A stretch of DNA of 64,000 nt from Emiliania huxleyi CCMP1516 (taxonomy: Eukaryota > Haptophyta > Isochrysidales > Noelaerhabdaceae): contig NW_005201792.1 of assembly GCF_000372725.1 (NCBI RefSeq), positions 41,452-105,451 on the forward strand. The letters run 5' to 3'. The notes under the pieces were generated by a model that saw only the letters and a program-made list of their open reading frames with translations, had not been told where the DNA came from and searched no databases. Below, piece by piece: positions 22,540 through 33,798 of the stretch. Within the stretch, counting starts at the first letter, position 1, and each line of letters begins with the position of its first letter. A program made the translations under genes and the position numbers.

Positions 22540-23337
22540 TACCATGTTCAAACTCCGCACTTTAATTCGAACTTTCTCGCCTCGGCTCGTGGGGCTCGGG
22601 AGTAGTCAAGCAGGTGTGCGGGGTGGGCGGGAGGGGGCCTGGGAGCATTTTTTTGCATTTCCGAGGCGAGCGTGGGCCGTGGTGGGCCCCTCCGGGCCTC
22701 TCTCAGCAGCACGGAAAGTAGCGCGCGACAGAGCGCTGTTCTCGGCCCCCTGAGCGTATTGGGACGAGCCAGACTAGCATGCACATCGCCTTGGCACGTA
22801 GGACGCACGACTTACCCACGCACACCCCGGTGACAATCTTGGAAATCTCCCGACAATCTCCCCAAATCTCCTCCCGCTCTCGCGAGTAGCGCGGCGCAGC
22901 GGGGCGCGTTGATGTCGATGAATGCAGTGTGGACTCCTTTTCGACACTCTCTAGCACCGGTGAACACACAGGCGTTGCTTCCGAGGTGGTAAAAATCTGT
23001 GAATGCCCGCCGAAGTTGTCGCGGTTTTCCGACTTGTCTCGTGCTCGAGCCATGCCGAAAAGAGCGGGCGCAGGCCTGGGACAGCGTCGCAAAAGCGGCC
23101 AAGGAGTCCGTCCCGGCTCCAGGCCAGGACCAGATCGCCGCTCGGTACCGCCAGTTTGCGACTCTGTGCCTGCGCAGTCGTCGCTATCTCACGCTTCCGA
23201 TCTCGTCACAACAGGCGCCCTCGCCGAGTGCAACGTCCTCGCGGCCGCAAAGCCGTGCTGGCTCGCGCAGAGTCGGCGTCGCAAAGAACCTGAGAGCGCC
23301 GCGGCATGCTACGGTTGGCGACGTCCTCGGCGAGGCC

Positions 23338-25185
23338 ATGGAGCTGCATAGCACGAGCGACGAGGGCCGCCGCGACGGGATCTACAACCAGAGAGAGCAC
23401 GGACGCCGAGGATCGCTCTCCCGTGCAGCGCCGCAGCGGCTCGTCGGCGGCTCGTCGGCTGCGGCCTCGAACGGAGATCGCATGGAGGTTGACGAGGAAC
23501 CTCCCTCTCTGAGCAGTGCTCCAGCGGAGCCTGCGCAGCAGCAGCAGCAGCAGCAAGCAAGCGTGCTCACGCTGGTGGCAGACATCGGACGCCTCGAGCT
23601 GGAGGAGGTTGGCCACCGTGCCGCCGCTCGCGAAGCGATTACAGCGACAACCGGGACGCAAACATCAGGCGTGCCGACGCCTCGCGAGCTGCGTGCCCAA
23701 GCCCGGCTCGACTTGCAAGTCGTAGGGCTGCGCGAGGAGGAGCGGCGGCGGCAGCGGCTGCACGCGGCGGCAACGACGAGGCTCGTTCGAGAACTGGCGC
23801 TGAAGCTCTCGAACCCGCTGCGACACTTTGGCGGGGGTGCATTCATTCAGTTGATGATGTGCGAATTCGTCATGCGGCCAGAGGTACAGGGCCGCTCCGG
23901 CCGCTCCCTCGGCGTAGCGTTTCGCTCGCAGCTGCTGCTGGTGTACGAGCCCAGCGACGTGCCGACGCTCCCGGGCCTCTACAGCCTCGACGTCTTGCAG
24001 GCGTCGCTCAACACTCCGCTGTTGCAGCGGGCCGCCCTGCAGGCGATCGACGACGTGAAGCTCTTCTCGCTCCACCTGCCCGGCGTGCTCGGCAAGGTGG
24101 AGCCGACAGAGGCCGACTCGCTCCTCGGCCTGTGGCAGCGCGCGGCGGAGGTGCGGGCAGCGGAGGCGCGCCGGCCGCAGCGCGGCCGGCCACGCCATCG
24201 CATCGAGTTCGCGCTGCGTCAAAACATGACGGGTAATCGTTACTCGGCCGCCCTGCGCAAGGCCGTGTACTTGTACCGCCACAAAAGCGGTACGGAGCGC
24301 TCAATCTCGATGCGCGGCGCTGCGTCGCTCGCTCGGGATGGCGCCACGCTCCTGTTCGACATCTCGGACGACGATATCGCACGCGTGCATAACATCATTG
24401 TGCATAACATGCAGGACCTCTCACCGTGGGCCGACAGCCAGGACGTGCAGGCGAGGGCGCCGATCTCGGGGATGACGATTCGCGCCGGATCGCTCTTCAA
24501 CCGCTTCAAATCGGGAGCCCCCACCGGGTGGGTGGCGAAGCTGTTCGCGGGCGAGGCACCGACGGAGCGCAAGCTGGTCATGCAGCGCTTTACCGACGGC
24601 AGCGAGTTTGGCGGGCACTGGCACCAGCTCCTCTTCTTCGTCGACCAGAGACGGGTGCTCTACCACGAGCCCTATGGCGGCGCAATCGACTCGGGCATCG
24701 CGTCTTGCTTCCACCGGAGCCCCGGGCCTGCCGCCGGCTGGGCGCTGGAGGTGGTGGATGTGCAGCTGCAGTCTTGCACTCACGAGTGCGCGCTCTGGGT
24801 GGACTTTGTCGCGGAGGTGGCTGTCGACTACGTGAGGAGCGACCTGACTCGCTCCTTCAGCGAGTACCTTCGCGGGTGCGCTCTCCCTGTGTGTGTGTGT
24901 GCATGCCTGCGATAAGGCTGACCGGTGTCGCGCCGCCCCCGCAGGCGTGAGGAGATCACCCCGCTCAACGGCATGCGGCGGACTTGCACGGCGATGAAGA
25001 CGGCGAAGGCAAAAAACAACGCCTTCGTCGCACAGCGCCGAAACGACGTGCGCACGCTGTTACGTCTAGCCTATGTCCAGCGCCAACTGCCGCACACAGG
25101 CTCCGCAACGCTGACCGCCTTTGGCGCAGCGGCGGAGCAGGAGCCTGCCGAGGACACAGACTCGGACTTTGAGATGTTGACCTAG
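23338..25185 (+). CDS. Adenain/Ulp1-like (C48-fold) cysteine protease of the mobile element, copy A
   Basis: Exons 23338-24875 and 24945-25185 join through a 69-bp GT-AG intron to 592 residues. The start is the first in-frame ATG; the frame is open further left without one. The N-terminal third is charged with a Gln run (about residues 60-67). The C-terminal domain holds a thiol-protease layout: His427 in GGHWHQLLFF, Glu444 in YHEPYG, Gln478 and Cys484 in QSCTHECALW. His to acid is 17 residues and Gln to Cys is 6, as in Ulp1 and adenovirus-type proteases; the acid is Glu, as in adenain. The second exon is basic then acidic, ending DTDSDFEMLT. A protease of this kind is known from several DNA-element families; its substrate here is unknown. 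Confidence 0.75.
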
Positions 25186-25363
25186 ACCGACGTGTGATTC
25201 AGATAGTTGTCTTCAGATGTGTGTGTGATTCAGATGTGTGTGCGTGTGATTTTCGGCACGGGTATAGATTAGAAGGAACGTATCGTCACACACACCCTCT
25301 TTGAGAGAGGGACACAGCGTGGTGCCACAGTAGCGGGCGCTTCTACAGAGGCAACCGGTCCGA

Positions 25364-25384
25364 GGGCGAGCGTTTCGCTCGCCC
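25364..25384. repeat. Perfect 9-bp stem, TTT loop, downstream of the protease gene
   Basis: GGGCGAGCG, TTT, CGCTCGCCC, 179 bp after the protease stop codon; repeated exactly at 31305-31325 in copy B. It could act in 3'-end formation, but that is inference. Confidence 0.7.
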
Positions 25385-26653
25385 TGATGCGCATGAGCGA
25401 CGTGGAAGCTCTCGACCGGCGCAGATGCCACGGGCGACACCAATCCCAGCCTCAAAAGGCGAGGAGGGCTGGTGGAGTGCCCAGACGGCAGTGGCTTCCG
25501 AAGAACTTTTTGCGGGTGACGCAAAGGATCCGAGGAGAGAGCACCTCGGCTGCCGGCGAGGCATCCGCCCCGCGCCCACACATCTGATGGAAAGTGCGAT
25601 GAAGCGGTGGCGGCAGGCTAGCCACCGGTGGGGCACACGGAGCGATATGGCGTTCGGCTGCGATTTGAGTGCAACCGGGTGACGCATCTCCTCCACAGAG
25701 ACGCGGGGACGGCGTGCCTGCGAGGCGCCCGATATGCGCCAACGGACCCAATGGAAAGTGCGAAGCGAGCACTCGACGGCTCGCAGCCTGTGGACGGAGC
25801 ACGAGAGCTCGAACCTCGCACTCGCGTGCAAAATCGGCACCTCGGAGCGCCATTTTCACACCGCATTCGAGCCCATGAAAACAACAATGTACCCCAAGCA
25901 GCACGATCACGCCTCGCACCGGTGCGGTGGTGCCGGGCGGCTCTAGGGGGTCAGGCTGGCTGCATGGCACCACCCGTAGCCCGTTTTGCTGCCCTGGCAT
26001 CACCCGGAGGGGGGATTGAACATAGTAAGCGGCCAAGGGAGGGATGGGAGGACGGCACGCCGCCACCACACAGGGATTTTAAGGAGAGGTGTGTGATGCG
26101 CTAGCCGTCGCCCACCCTGTATATGGGTTATGGCCAGCACTCGCTTTTTTTTTCGCGCTCCACCTCCAGCCCTGCGGGTCTTCAGTAGTACTGGAGCACT
26201 TGGAGCACTTGGAGTGCAGTCGGTAACCTCACATCCAGGGCCGGTGAGCTGAGAAGCGCATCCAGCGGGCCGGATGATCGGGATCGGGCTACGGGCTAGA
26301 GAGCCCTGACCCCTAGCTAGGGGGGTGCGCATTCGCAGGGCAAGGGCCTTAAAGTAAACACGGGTCTCCGAGGGTTAGTTCTGCGCTTTGGGTGTCCCCT
26401 AGCGGCGGAACGCCCCCTCTACTCGGAGCTAGTAAACACCAGACACTAGACACGAGCATGACGTACACTCTCACCCGACATCGCCACTCAGGGCTCCTCC
26501 GCCCGATCTCCCCACCCCCCATCCGAGGGGGCTCCCCTCTCCTCCCGGTCCTCCCTCCTGTTCGATTTCCGATGGTTCGGCGTCGGCTGCGGAGCCCGCC
26601 TTCCCCTCTTATACTTCTTCGACCGCGTCACTCGCCGCCGTCTCGTCTTCGGG

Positions 26654-26753
26654 NNNNNNNNNNNNNNNNNNNNNNNNNNNNNNNNNNNNNNNNNNNNNNN
26701 NNNNNNNNNNNNNNNNNNNNNNNNNNNNNNNNNNNNNNNNNNNNNNNNNNNNN
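26654..26753. other. Assembly gap, 100 N
   Basis: Exactly 100 unknown bases, the conventional size for a gap of unknown length. Copy A of the protease element ends at its left edge and unrelated sequence begins at its right edge. Confidence 0.95.
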
Positions 26754-27103
26754 GGCGACACACGCTTCCGGGAGAGCAAGCGTAAGCTGCTTCGGCGCCC
26801 ACTCAACACCGCGGCAGAGGTCAACTCACACACGCACATGGTCATCATGTCAAAGGCGGAGAAGCAAGCGTACACGCAGCGCAACCTGTCCAAACAGACT
26901 GGAAAGCAGACCGGCAACAAACTGCCGCGGGGGGGGGGAACGAGCAGACCAAGATGTTCAACGGTGCCCCGGCCGGTTTCGAGGATGGAGGGCGAACCGC
27001 ACAGGAGTGCTATGAGTTCGCGCGGTCAACTTGGAAGGAGCTCGCACCCAGGTGGGCAGAGAAGATCAAGCCTCTCCTTGAGCAGGCCGTCAAGGAGTGG
27101 TAG
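26754..27103 (+). CDS. 3' part of an unknown gene beginning in the gap
   Basis: Coding-like sequence in two overlapping frames runs from the gap (RESKRKLLRRPLNTAAEVNS) through MSKAEKQAYTQRNLSKQTGK to a C-terminus ending EQAVKEW and a TAG at 27101-27103. The composition is charged and helical. No family is recognised. Whether it belongs to the neighbouring element or to the host cannot be told. Confidence 0.35.
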
Positions 27104-27737
27104 GTAGTAGCGAAGAGTGGAGAGTACTCTGGTTTACCTCTTGTTTAGCAGAATGCTCACACGTAAAAAGACATGCAAAAGGGGGGAGCAGGACGGTGGC
27201 ACGGCTCGGCTTTTCTTGCCCTCATGCAGTGCGGGTCGCGAGTCGGCTCACTGAGGGATACACTCTGTCCGGATGACCGCCGCGCCGGACCACGGCGGCG
27301 ACGCGAGGGTGACGACAGGACAAGACGCCGACCAGTACTGCCGAGCCGGGGAGACTCCGCAGCGTGCAACTGCAGGCAACAGGAAGGCAGCGACGGGAGT
27401 GCGGTGGCTGCGATTGCAAGCAGCCGAAGCGTCGAAGCCACAGCGCTGTGCTGTCACAGTGTCGAAACGCCAGCGGAGGATGACGAGAGGAGACACAAAC
27501 CTCAGCGCCTGTCCCGACACACAAAGATCCACGAAGGCGCGCTTCTGATTCCTTCGATGTGCGGCGAATCCTCAGAGCACAGTGTCGTTCTTGGCAGCGG
27601 CACGTCGTGACACTGGCTGGCGCTGTGGGCGTCGGTGAAAGAGCGGCGAAGACGTGTCGATCGACTCGCGTGATCAACCGCATCACTGGCGTGAAGATGA
27701 GGTCGGATTCTGGCACCATCGCTTGAGACTTGCCCCA
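27104..27737. other. No recognisable gene
   Basis: Overlapping frames exist on both strands (about 145 codons plus, 165 codons minus) but neither shows conserved-looking motifs. Confidence 0.4.
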
Positions 27738-28005
27738 AATGCTAATGGGGATATTTGGCTTAGGAAATTGTCTCAGGATATTTGGCTTAGGAAATTGTCT
27801 CAGGATATTTGGCTTAGGAAATTGTCTCAGGATATTTGGCTTAGGATATTCCCTCAGGATATTTGTGCTTAGGATGGTCTCAGGATATTTGGCTTAGGAA
27901 ATTTTCTCAGGATATTTTCTCAGGATTGGTCTCAGGACATAATCTCAGGATATTTGCTTAGGATATGGTCTCAGGATATTTGGCTTAGGATATTTGGCTG
28001 ACGGT
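27738..28005. repeat. AT-rich minisatellite, unit about 27 bp
   Basis: About nine imperfect copies of a unit built from GGATATTTGGCTTAGGAAAT and TGTCTCA. The first four copies are regular at 27 bp; later ones are shortened. AT-rich composition stands out from the surroundings. Confidence 0.9.
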
Positions 28006-28480
28006 CCAGGCCACCCTCAGGGATGCCTAGATCTGAGGGCAGAAGAGAGAAGATTGAGTGCACACAAAAAGCAGACTAACCCCAGCTTCTCCGGCTGAAT
28101 CATCTCTCGAGGTCTCGAGGTTGGAATCATTTCACTTTTTCGCACCCTTTGCTGCCACTCATAAAATCGTTGGGTCGTGAAGAGGACTGCTGGCGCAGTG
28201 GCAGACATGGGGAAGGGTCTCTCGTACTCTGGGCCGCAGTGGCAACCATGTGTGGGGAAGGGATTCGAAGGGTGTCGCGAGGGTACACTCGAGAATTTAC
28301 AACTCTCGGAGTGTACACTCTCTTCACAGCAACGGACGAGACAGTGACAGCTGACACAAGGTTTCACCCCACACCCCACAGGCCACACCCGTCGGTGTGT
28401 TCGTGTATACTCTTACAGACAAAACACTCATTGATTCACTGAACATATATACATTATACTACACAGGTACGACAAAACAA
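28006..28480. other. No recognisable gene; left flank of element copy B
   Basis: The octamer-like string GTACACTC occurs twice near 28281-28320. The AT-rich end (28440-28480) is the insertion site of copy B. Confidence 0.4.
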
Positions 28481-31400
28481 TACCATGTTCAAACTCCGCA
28501 CTTTAATTCGAACTTTCTCGCCTCGGCTCGTGGGGCTCGGGAGTAGTCAAGCAGGTGTGCGGGGTGGGCGGGAGGGGGCCTGGGAGCATTTTTTTGCATT
28601 TCCGAGGCGAGCGTGGGCCGTGGTGGGCCCCTCCGGGCCTCTCTCAGCAGCACGGAAAGTAGCGCGCGACAGAGCGCTGTTCTCGGCCCCCTGAGCGTAT
28701 TGGGACGAGCCAGACTAGCATGCACATCGCCTTGGCACGTAGGACGCACGACTTACCCACGCACACCCCGGTGACAATCTTGGAAATCTCCCGACAATCT
28801 CCCCAAATCTCCTCCCGCTCTCGCGAGTAGCGCGGCGCAGCGGGGCGCGTTGATGTCGATGAATGCAGTGTGGACTCCTTTTCGACACTCTCTAGCACCG
28901 GTGAACACACAGGCGTTGCTTCCGAGGTGGTAAAAATCTGTGAATGCCCGCCGAAGTTGTCGCGGTTTTCCGACTTGTCTCGTGCTCGAGCCATGCCGAA
29001 AAGAGCGGGCGCAGGCCTGGGACAGCGTCGCAAAAGCGGCCAAGGAGTCCGTCCCGGCTCCAGGCCAGGACCAGATCGCCGCTCGGTACCGCCAGTTTGC
29101 GACTCTGTGCCTGCGCAGTCGTCGCTATCTCACGCTTCCGATCTCGTCACAACAGGCGCCCTCGCCGAGTGCAACGTCCTCGCGGCCGCAAAGCCGTGCT
29201 GGCTCGCGCAGAGTCGGCGTCGCAAAGAACCTGAGAGCGCCGCGGCATGCTTCGGTTGGCGACGTCCTCGGCGAGGCCATGGAGCTGCATAGCACGAGCG
29301 ACGAGGGCCGCCGCGACGGGATCTACAACCAGAGAGAGCACGGACGCCGAGGATCGCTCTCCCGTGCAGCGCCGCAGCGGCTCGTCGGCGGCTCGTCGGC
29401 TGCGGCCTCGAACGGAGATCGCATGGAGGTTGACGAGGAACCTCCCTCTCTGAGCAGTGCTCCAGCGGAGCCTGCGCAGCAGCAGCAGCAGCAGCAAGCA
29501 AGCGTGCTCACGCTGGTGGCAGACATCGGACGCCTCGAGCTGGAGGAGGTTGGCCACCGTGCCGCCGCTCGCGAAGCGATTACAGCGACAACCGGGACGC
29601 AAACATCAGGCGTGCCGACGCCTCGCGAGCTGCGTGCCCAAGCCCGGCTCGACTTGCAAGTCGTAGGGCTGCGCGAGGAGGAGCGGCGGCGGCAGCGGCT
29701 GCACGCGGCGGCAACGACGAGGCTCGTTCGAGAACTGGCGCTGAAGCTCTCGAACCCGCTGCGACACTTTGGCGGGGGTGCATTCATTCAGTTGATGATG
29801 TGCGAATTCGTCATGCGGCCAGAGGTACAGGGCCGCTCCGGCCGCTCCCTCGGCGTAGCGTTTCGCTCGCAGCTGCTGCTGGTGTACGAGCCCAGCGACG
29901 TGCCGACGCTCCCGGGCCTCTACAGCCTCGACGTCTTGCAGGCGTCGCTCAACACTCCGCTGTTGCAGCGGGCCGCCCTGCAGGCGATCGACGACGTGAA
30001 GCTCTTCTCGCTCCACCTGCCCGGCGTGCTCGGCAAGGTGGAGCCGACAGAGGCCGACTCGCTCCTCGGCCTGTGGCAGCGCGCGGCGGAGGTGCGGGCA
30101 GCGGAGGCGCGCCGGCCGCAGCGCGGCCGGCCACGCCATCGCATCGAGTTCGCGCTGCGTCAAAACATGACGGGTAATCGTTACTCGGCCGCCCTGCGCA
30201 AGGCCGTGTACTTGTACCGCCACAAAAGCGGTACGGAGCGCTCAATCTCGATGCGCGGCGCTGCGTCGCTCGCTCGGGATGGCGCCACGCTCCTGTTCGA
30301 CATCTCGGACGACGATATCGCACGCGTGCATAACATCATTGTGCATAACATGCAGGACCTCTCACCGTGGGCCGACAGCCAGGACGTGCAGGCGAGGGCG
30401 CCGATCTCGGGGATGACGATTCGCGCCGGATCGCTCTTCAACCGCTTCAAATCGGGAGCCCCCACCGGGTGGGTGGCGAAGCTGTTCGCGGGCGAGGCAC
30501 CGACGGAGCGCAAGCTGGTCATGCAGCGCTTTACCGACGGCAGCGAGTTTGGCGGGCACTGGCACCAGCTCCTCTTCTTCGTCGACCAGAGACGGGTGCT
30601 CTACCACGAGCCCTATGGCGGCGCAATCGACTCGGGCATCGCGTCTTGCTTCCACCGGAGCCCCGGGCCTGCCGCCGGCTGGGCGCTGGAGGTGGTGGAT
30701 GTGCAGCTGCAGTCTTGCACTCACGAGTGCGCGCTCTGGGTGGACTTTGTCGCGGAGGTGGCTGTCGACTACGTGAGGAGCGACCTGACTCGCTCCTTCA
30801 GCGAGTACCTTCGCGGGTGCGCTCTCCCTGTGTGTGTGTGTGCATGCCTGCGATAAGGCTGACCGGTGTCGCGCCGCCCCCGCAGGCGTGAGGAGATCAC
30901 CCCGCTCAACGGCATGCGGCGGACTTGCACGGCGATGAAGACGGCGAAGGCAAAAAACAACGCCTTCGTCGCACAGCGCCGAAACGACGTGCGCACGCTG
31001 TTACGTCTAGCCTATGTCCAGCGCCAACTGCCGCACACAGGCTCCGCAACGCTGACCGCCTTTGGCGCAGCGGCGGAGCAGGAGCCTGCCGAGGACACAG
31101 ACTCGGACTTTGAGATGTTGACCTAGACCGACGTGTGATTCAGATAGTTGTCTTCAGATGTGTGTGTGATTCAGATGTGTGTGCGTGTGATTTTCGGCAC
31201 GGGTATAGATTAGAAGGAACGTATCGTCACACACACCCTCTTTGAGAGAGGGACACAGCGTGGTGCCACAGTAGCGGGCGCTTCTACAGAGGCAACCGGT
31301 CCGAGGGCGAGCGTTTCGCTCGCCCTGATGCGCATGAGCGACGTGGAAGCTCTCGACCGGCGCAGATGCCACGGGCGACACCAATCCCAGCCTCAAAAGG

Positions 31401-33224
31401 CGAGGAGGGCTGGTGGAGTGCCCAGACGGCAGTGGCTTCCGAAGAACTTTTTGCGGGTGACGCAAAGGATCCGAGGAGAGAGCACCTCGGCTGCCGGCGA
31501 GGCATCCGCCCCGCGCCCACACATCTGATGGAAAGTGCGATGAAGCGGTGGCGGCAGGCTAGCCACCGGTGGGGCACACGGAGCGATATGGCGTTCGGCT
31601 GCGATTTGAGTGCAACCGGGTGACGCATCTCCTCCACAGAGACGCGGGGACGGCGTGCCTGCGAGGCGCCCGATATGCGCCAACGGACCCAATGGAAAGT
31701 GCGAAGCGAGCACTCGACGGCTCGCAGCCTGTGGACGGAGCACGAGAGCTCGAACCTCGCACTCGCGTGCAAAATCGGCACCTCGGAGCGCCATTTTCAC
31801 ACCGCATTCGAGCCCATGAAAACAACAATGTACCCCAAGCAGCACGATCACGCCTCGCACCGGTGCGGTGGTGCCGGGCGGCTCTAGGGGGTCAGGCTGG
31901 CTGCATGGCACCACCCGTAGCCCGTTTTGCTGCCCTGGCATCACCCGGAGGGGGGATTGAACATAGTAAGCGGCCAAGGGAGGGATGGGAGGACGGCACG
32001 CCGCCACCACACAGGGATTTTAAGGAGAGGTGTGTGATGCGCTAGCCGTCGCCCACCCTGTATATGGGTTATGGCCAGCACTCGCTTTTTTTTTCGCGCT
32101 CCACCTCCAGCCCTGCGGGTCTTCAGTAGTACTGGAGCACTTGGAGCACTTGGAGTGCAGTCGGTAACCTCACATCCAGGGCCGGTGAGCTGAGAAGCGC
32201 ATCCAGCGGGCCGGATGATCGGGATCGGGCTACGGGCTAGAGAGCCCTGACCCCTAGCTAGGGGGGTGCGCATTCGCAGGGCAAGGGCCTTAAAGTAAAC
32301 ACGGGTCTCCGAGGGTTAGTTCTGCGCTTTGGGTGTCCCCTAGCGGCGGAACGCCCCCTCTACTCGGAGCTAGTAAACACCAGACACTAGACACGAGCAT
32401 GACGTACACTCTCACCCGACATCGCCACTCAGGGCTCCTCCGCCCGATCTCCCCACCCCCCATCCGAGGGGGCTCCCCTCTCCTCCCGGTCCTCCCTCCT
32501 GTTCGATTTCCGATGGTTCGGCGTCGGCTGCGGAGCCCGCCTTCCCCTCTTATACTTCTTCGACCGCGGCCTCGCCGCCGTCTCGTCTTCGGGGGCTATT
32601 CTTGTTGCCTCCGTCTCCGGCGATCCCGTGCCCGACTCCTCGGGCGAGGGCGGCGGCATTCGATCGCCACGCCGCCCCTCCCCGGGGGGTGGGGCCAGCT
32701 CTCTTCGGTCGATGACTCGCGCCCGCCCCCGCGGTCTCTCTATCGTCCTCGGCTCGTCCGTCCGTCCCGACTCTACTCGCAGAGGCCGCGTCAGCTCGTC
32801 TCTCGCCTCCTCCGACAGCTGACCCCAGGCCCCCCCCGGGGCCCTCCGGTCTCGGCCCTCCGGCTCGCCGGCGGGTTCGTTGTTGTGTTGCGGCAACTCC
32901 CCCCTCCCAGCTCCTTCGCCCGGGTACGCCAGCCTCCGGCGGGGCGGTTCCGGATCCCCCAGGTTATTCCGAGCGGGTCCACACGGTGGCGGCCCCGCCG
33001 GCGGCAGGGGTGGAGGCGGTGGCAAGGGCGGCGGGTATGGTGGCGGCCCTTGCGGTCCAAACGCCTGGTGTGGAGCCGCTGGGGCGGCCCCACGACCCTG
33101 CAGCCGTCCCAGTGGCGGGGGCGGAAGTGGCAGTGTGGGTGGCGGAAACGATGGCAGCACTGGCGGCTGCACCGCTTGGTGTGGAACCTCAGGGGCGGCT
33201 CCTCGACTCAGCGGTCGCTCCGTA
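28481..33224 (+). mobile_element. Protease-bearing mobile element, copy B
   Basis: Same left end as copy A, and nearly identical to it as far as copy A can be read (to about 32594). Beyond that only copy B shows the proline-rich minus-strand ORF. On the right it abuts a TA-flanked inverted-repeat element at 33223-33798, so its own right end lies either at that junction or just beyond. It looks whole. No clear terminal inverted repeat pairs with the left tip (CCATGTTCAAACTCCGC). Confidence 0.75.
29279..31126 (+). CDS. Adenain/Ulp1-like (C48-fold) cysteine protease of the mobile element, copy B
   Basis: Exons 29279-30816 and 30886-31126, 592 residues, same design and same candidate catalytic residues as copy A. 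The single codon difference noticed against copy A lies at 29253-29254, upstream of the chosen ATG, in the open part of the frame. Confidence 0.75.
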
Positions 33225-33265
33225 CTGGGCTGGGTTTTTAGGCATTGTGGGGTTGGCACTCCCAT
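32429..33265 (-). CDS. Proline/arginine-rich ORF of element copy B
   Basis: A 278-codon frame on the minus strand. Its first ATG lies inside the neighbouring TA element. The body has two repeats of RGAAP-x-x-PHQA separated by poly-Pro, then a highly charged basic tail (RSKKYKRGRRAPQPTPNHRK). Composition suggests a nucleic-acid-binding or structural protein of an element; no domain is recognised. In copy A only the tail remains before the gap. Confidence 0.4.
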   Translation of the reverse strand: MGVPTPQCLKTQPSTERPLSRGAAPEVPHQAVQPPVLPSFPPPTLPLPPPPLGRLQGRGAAPAAPHQAFGPQGPPPYPPPLPPPPPLPPAGPPPCGPARNNLGDPEPPRRRLAYPGEGAGRGELPQHNNEPAGEPEGRDRRAPGGAWGQLSEEARDELTRPLRVESGRTDEPRTIERPRGRARVIDRRELAPPPGEGRRGDRMPPPSPEESGTGSPETEATRIAPEDETAARPRSKKYKRGRRAPQPTPNHRKSNRREDREERGAPSDGGWGDRAEEP

Positions 33266-33798
33266 CGACCCTCATGACCTCCTGCGGTCTCTGAGATGGA
33301 CACCAGTGGGTGTGGGACCACAGCCAGGATACACTCGAAGGCTGGGTAAGCAGTAGAGGTCGATACTCGACGCGTCCCACATGATCTGTGTCGCTGTCGG
33401 CACGCTGTCGACAGGACGTCGAGCGACACCGGTGGCAGTGCCACCCAGGAGTGGTCGGGCGGTCTCCCGTCATGAGAGAGCCACCATGTGATCCGTATGA
33501 TGATTCCTGACAACCGCCTCAGTCAACTTTCGTCACAGTTCCCGCTCTGAGAGGAGCTGCGGGTCAGTTCGACAGCTGGAGCTGTGTCGCCGGCGTGCGG
33601 CGGCCTGCCTCCGGAGGTGCCTCTGAGGTGGACATTTTTTGGTCACCGTGAGAGAACGCGTTCGAATTTTTACTCCGGAACTTCAACTCTGCACGCGCAC
33701 CGGCCAGGGCTACAACAGCGCCAGTGAGGCGGAGGCGCGGCCGCGACCGTCAAGTGTTCCCGTCATTTTCCTACAAGCGCTGTGAACCCAGCCACGTA
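33223..33798. mobile_element. MITE-like element, copy 2
   Basis: The 572-bp core (33225-33796), flanked by TA on both sides, matches copy 1 (2181-2777) end to end with a few small deletions and about 96-97% identity by eye. The flanks are unrelated to those of copy 1. Confidence 0.7.

Larger units (their letters stand above)
22540..26653 (+). mobile_element. Protease-bearing mobile element, copy A (right part lost in assembly gap)
   Basis: From the T at 22540 the sequence matches 28481 onward at a constant offset of 5,941 bases with very few differences seen, while the bases to the left differ completely; 22540 is therefore the left end. It contains one spliced protease gene, a perfect short hairpin at 25364-25384, the GTGGTGGCGGCG dispersed repeat in reverse, and the start of a proline/arginine-rich minus-strand ORF that runs into the gap. 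No polymerase, integrase, transposase or capsid gene is visible. It looks whole up to the gap and, judged from the near identity of the copies, is young. Confidence 0.75.

Noticed and set aside
23665-24282. 205-codon antisense ORF within the protease gene (and its twin in copy B)
   Set aside because: Perfect shadow of the protease frame; its conservation between copies only reflects DNA identity.
22600-26600. A Polinton/Maverick identity for the protease element
   Set aside because: An adenain-like protease alone is not enough: no polymerase, packaging ATPase, integrase or capsid gene is visible, and the element is much shorter as far as it can be read.
27738-28005. CRISPR array
   Set aside because: Units are contiguous without unique spacers, and the genome is eukaryotic.
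22540-33224. The two 5.9-kb-spaced direct copies as long terminal repeats of one retroelement
   Set aside because: Each copy is over 4 kb, contains a spliced protein-coding gene, lacks TG...CA ends, and no reverse transcriptase or integrase lies between them.
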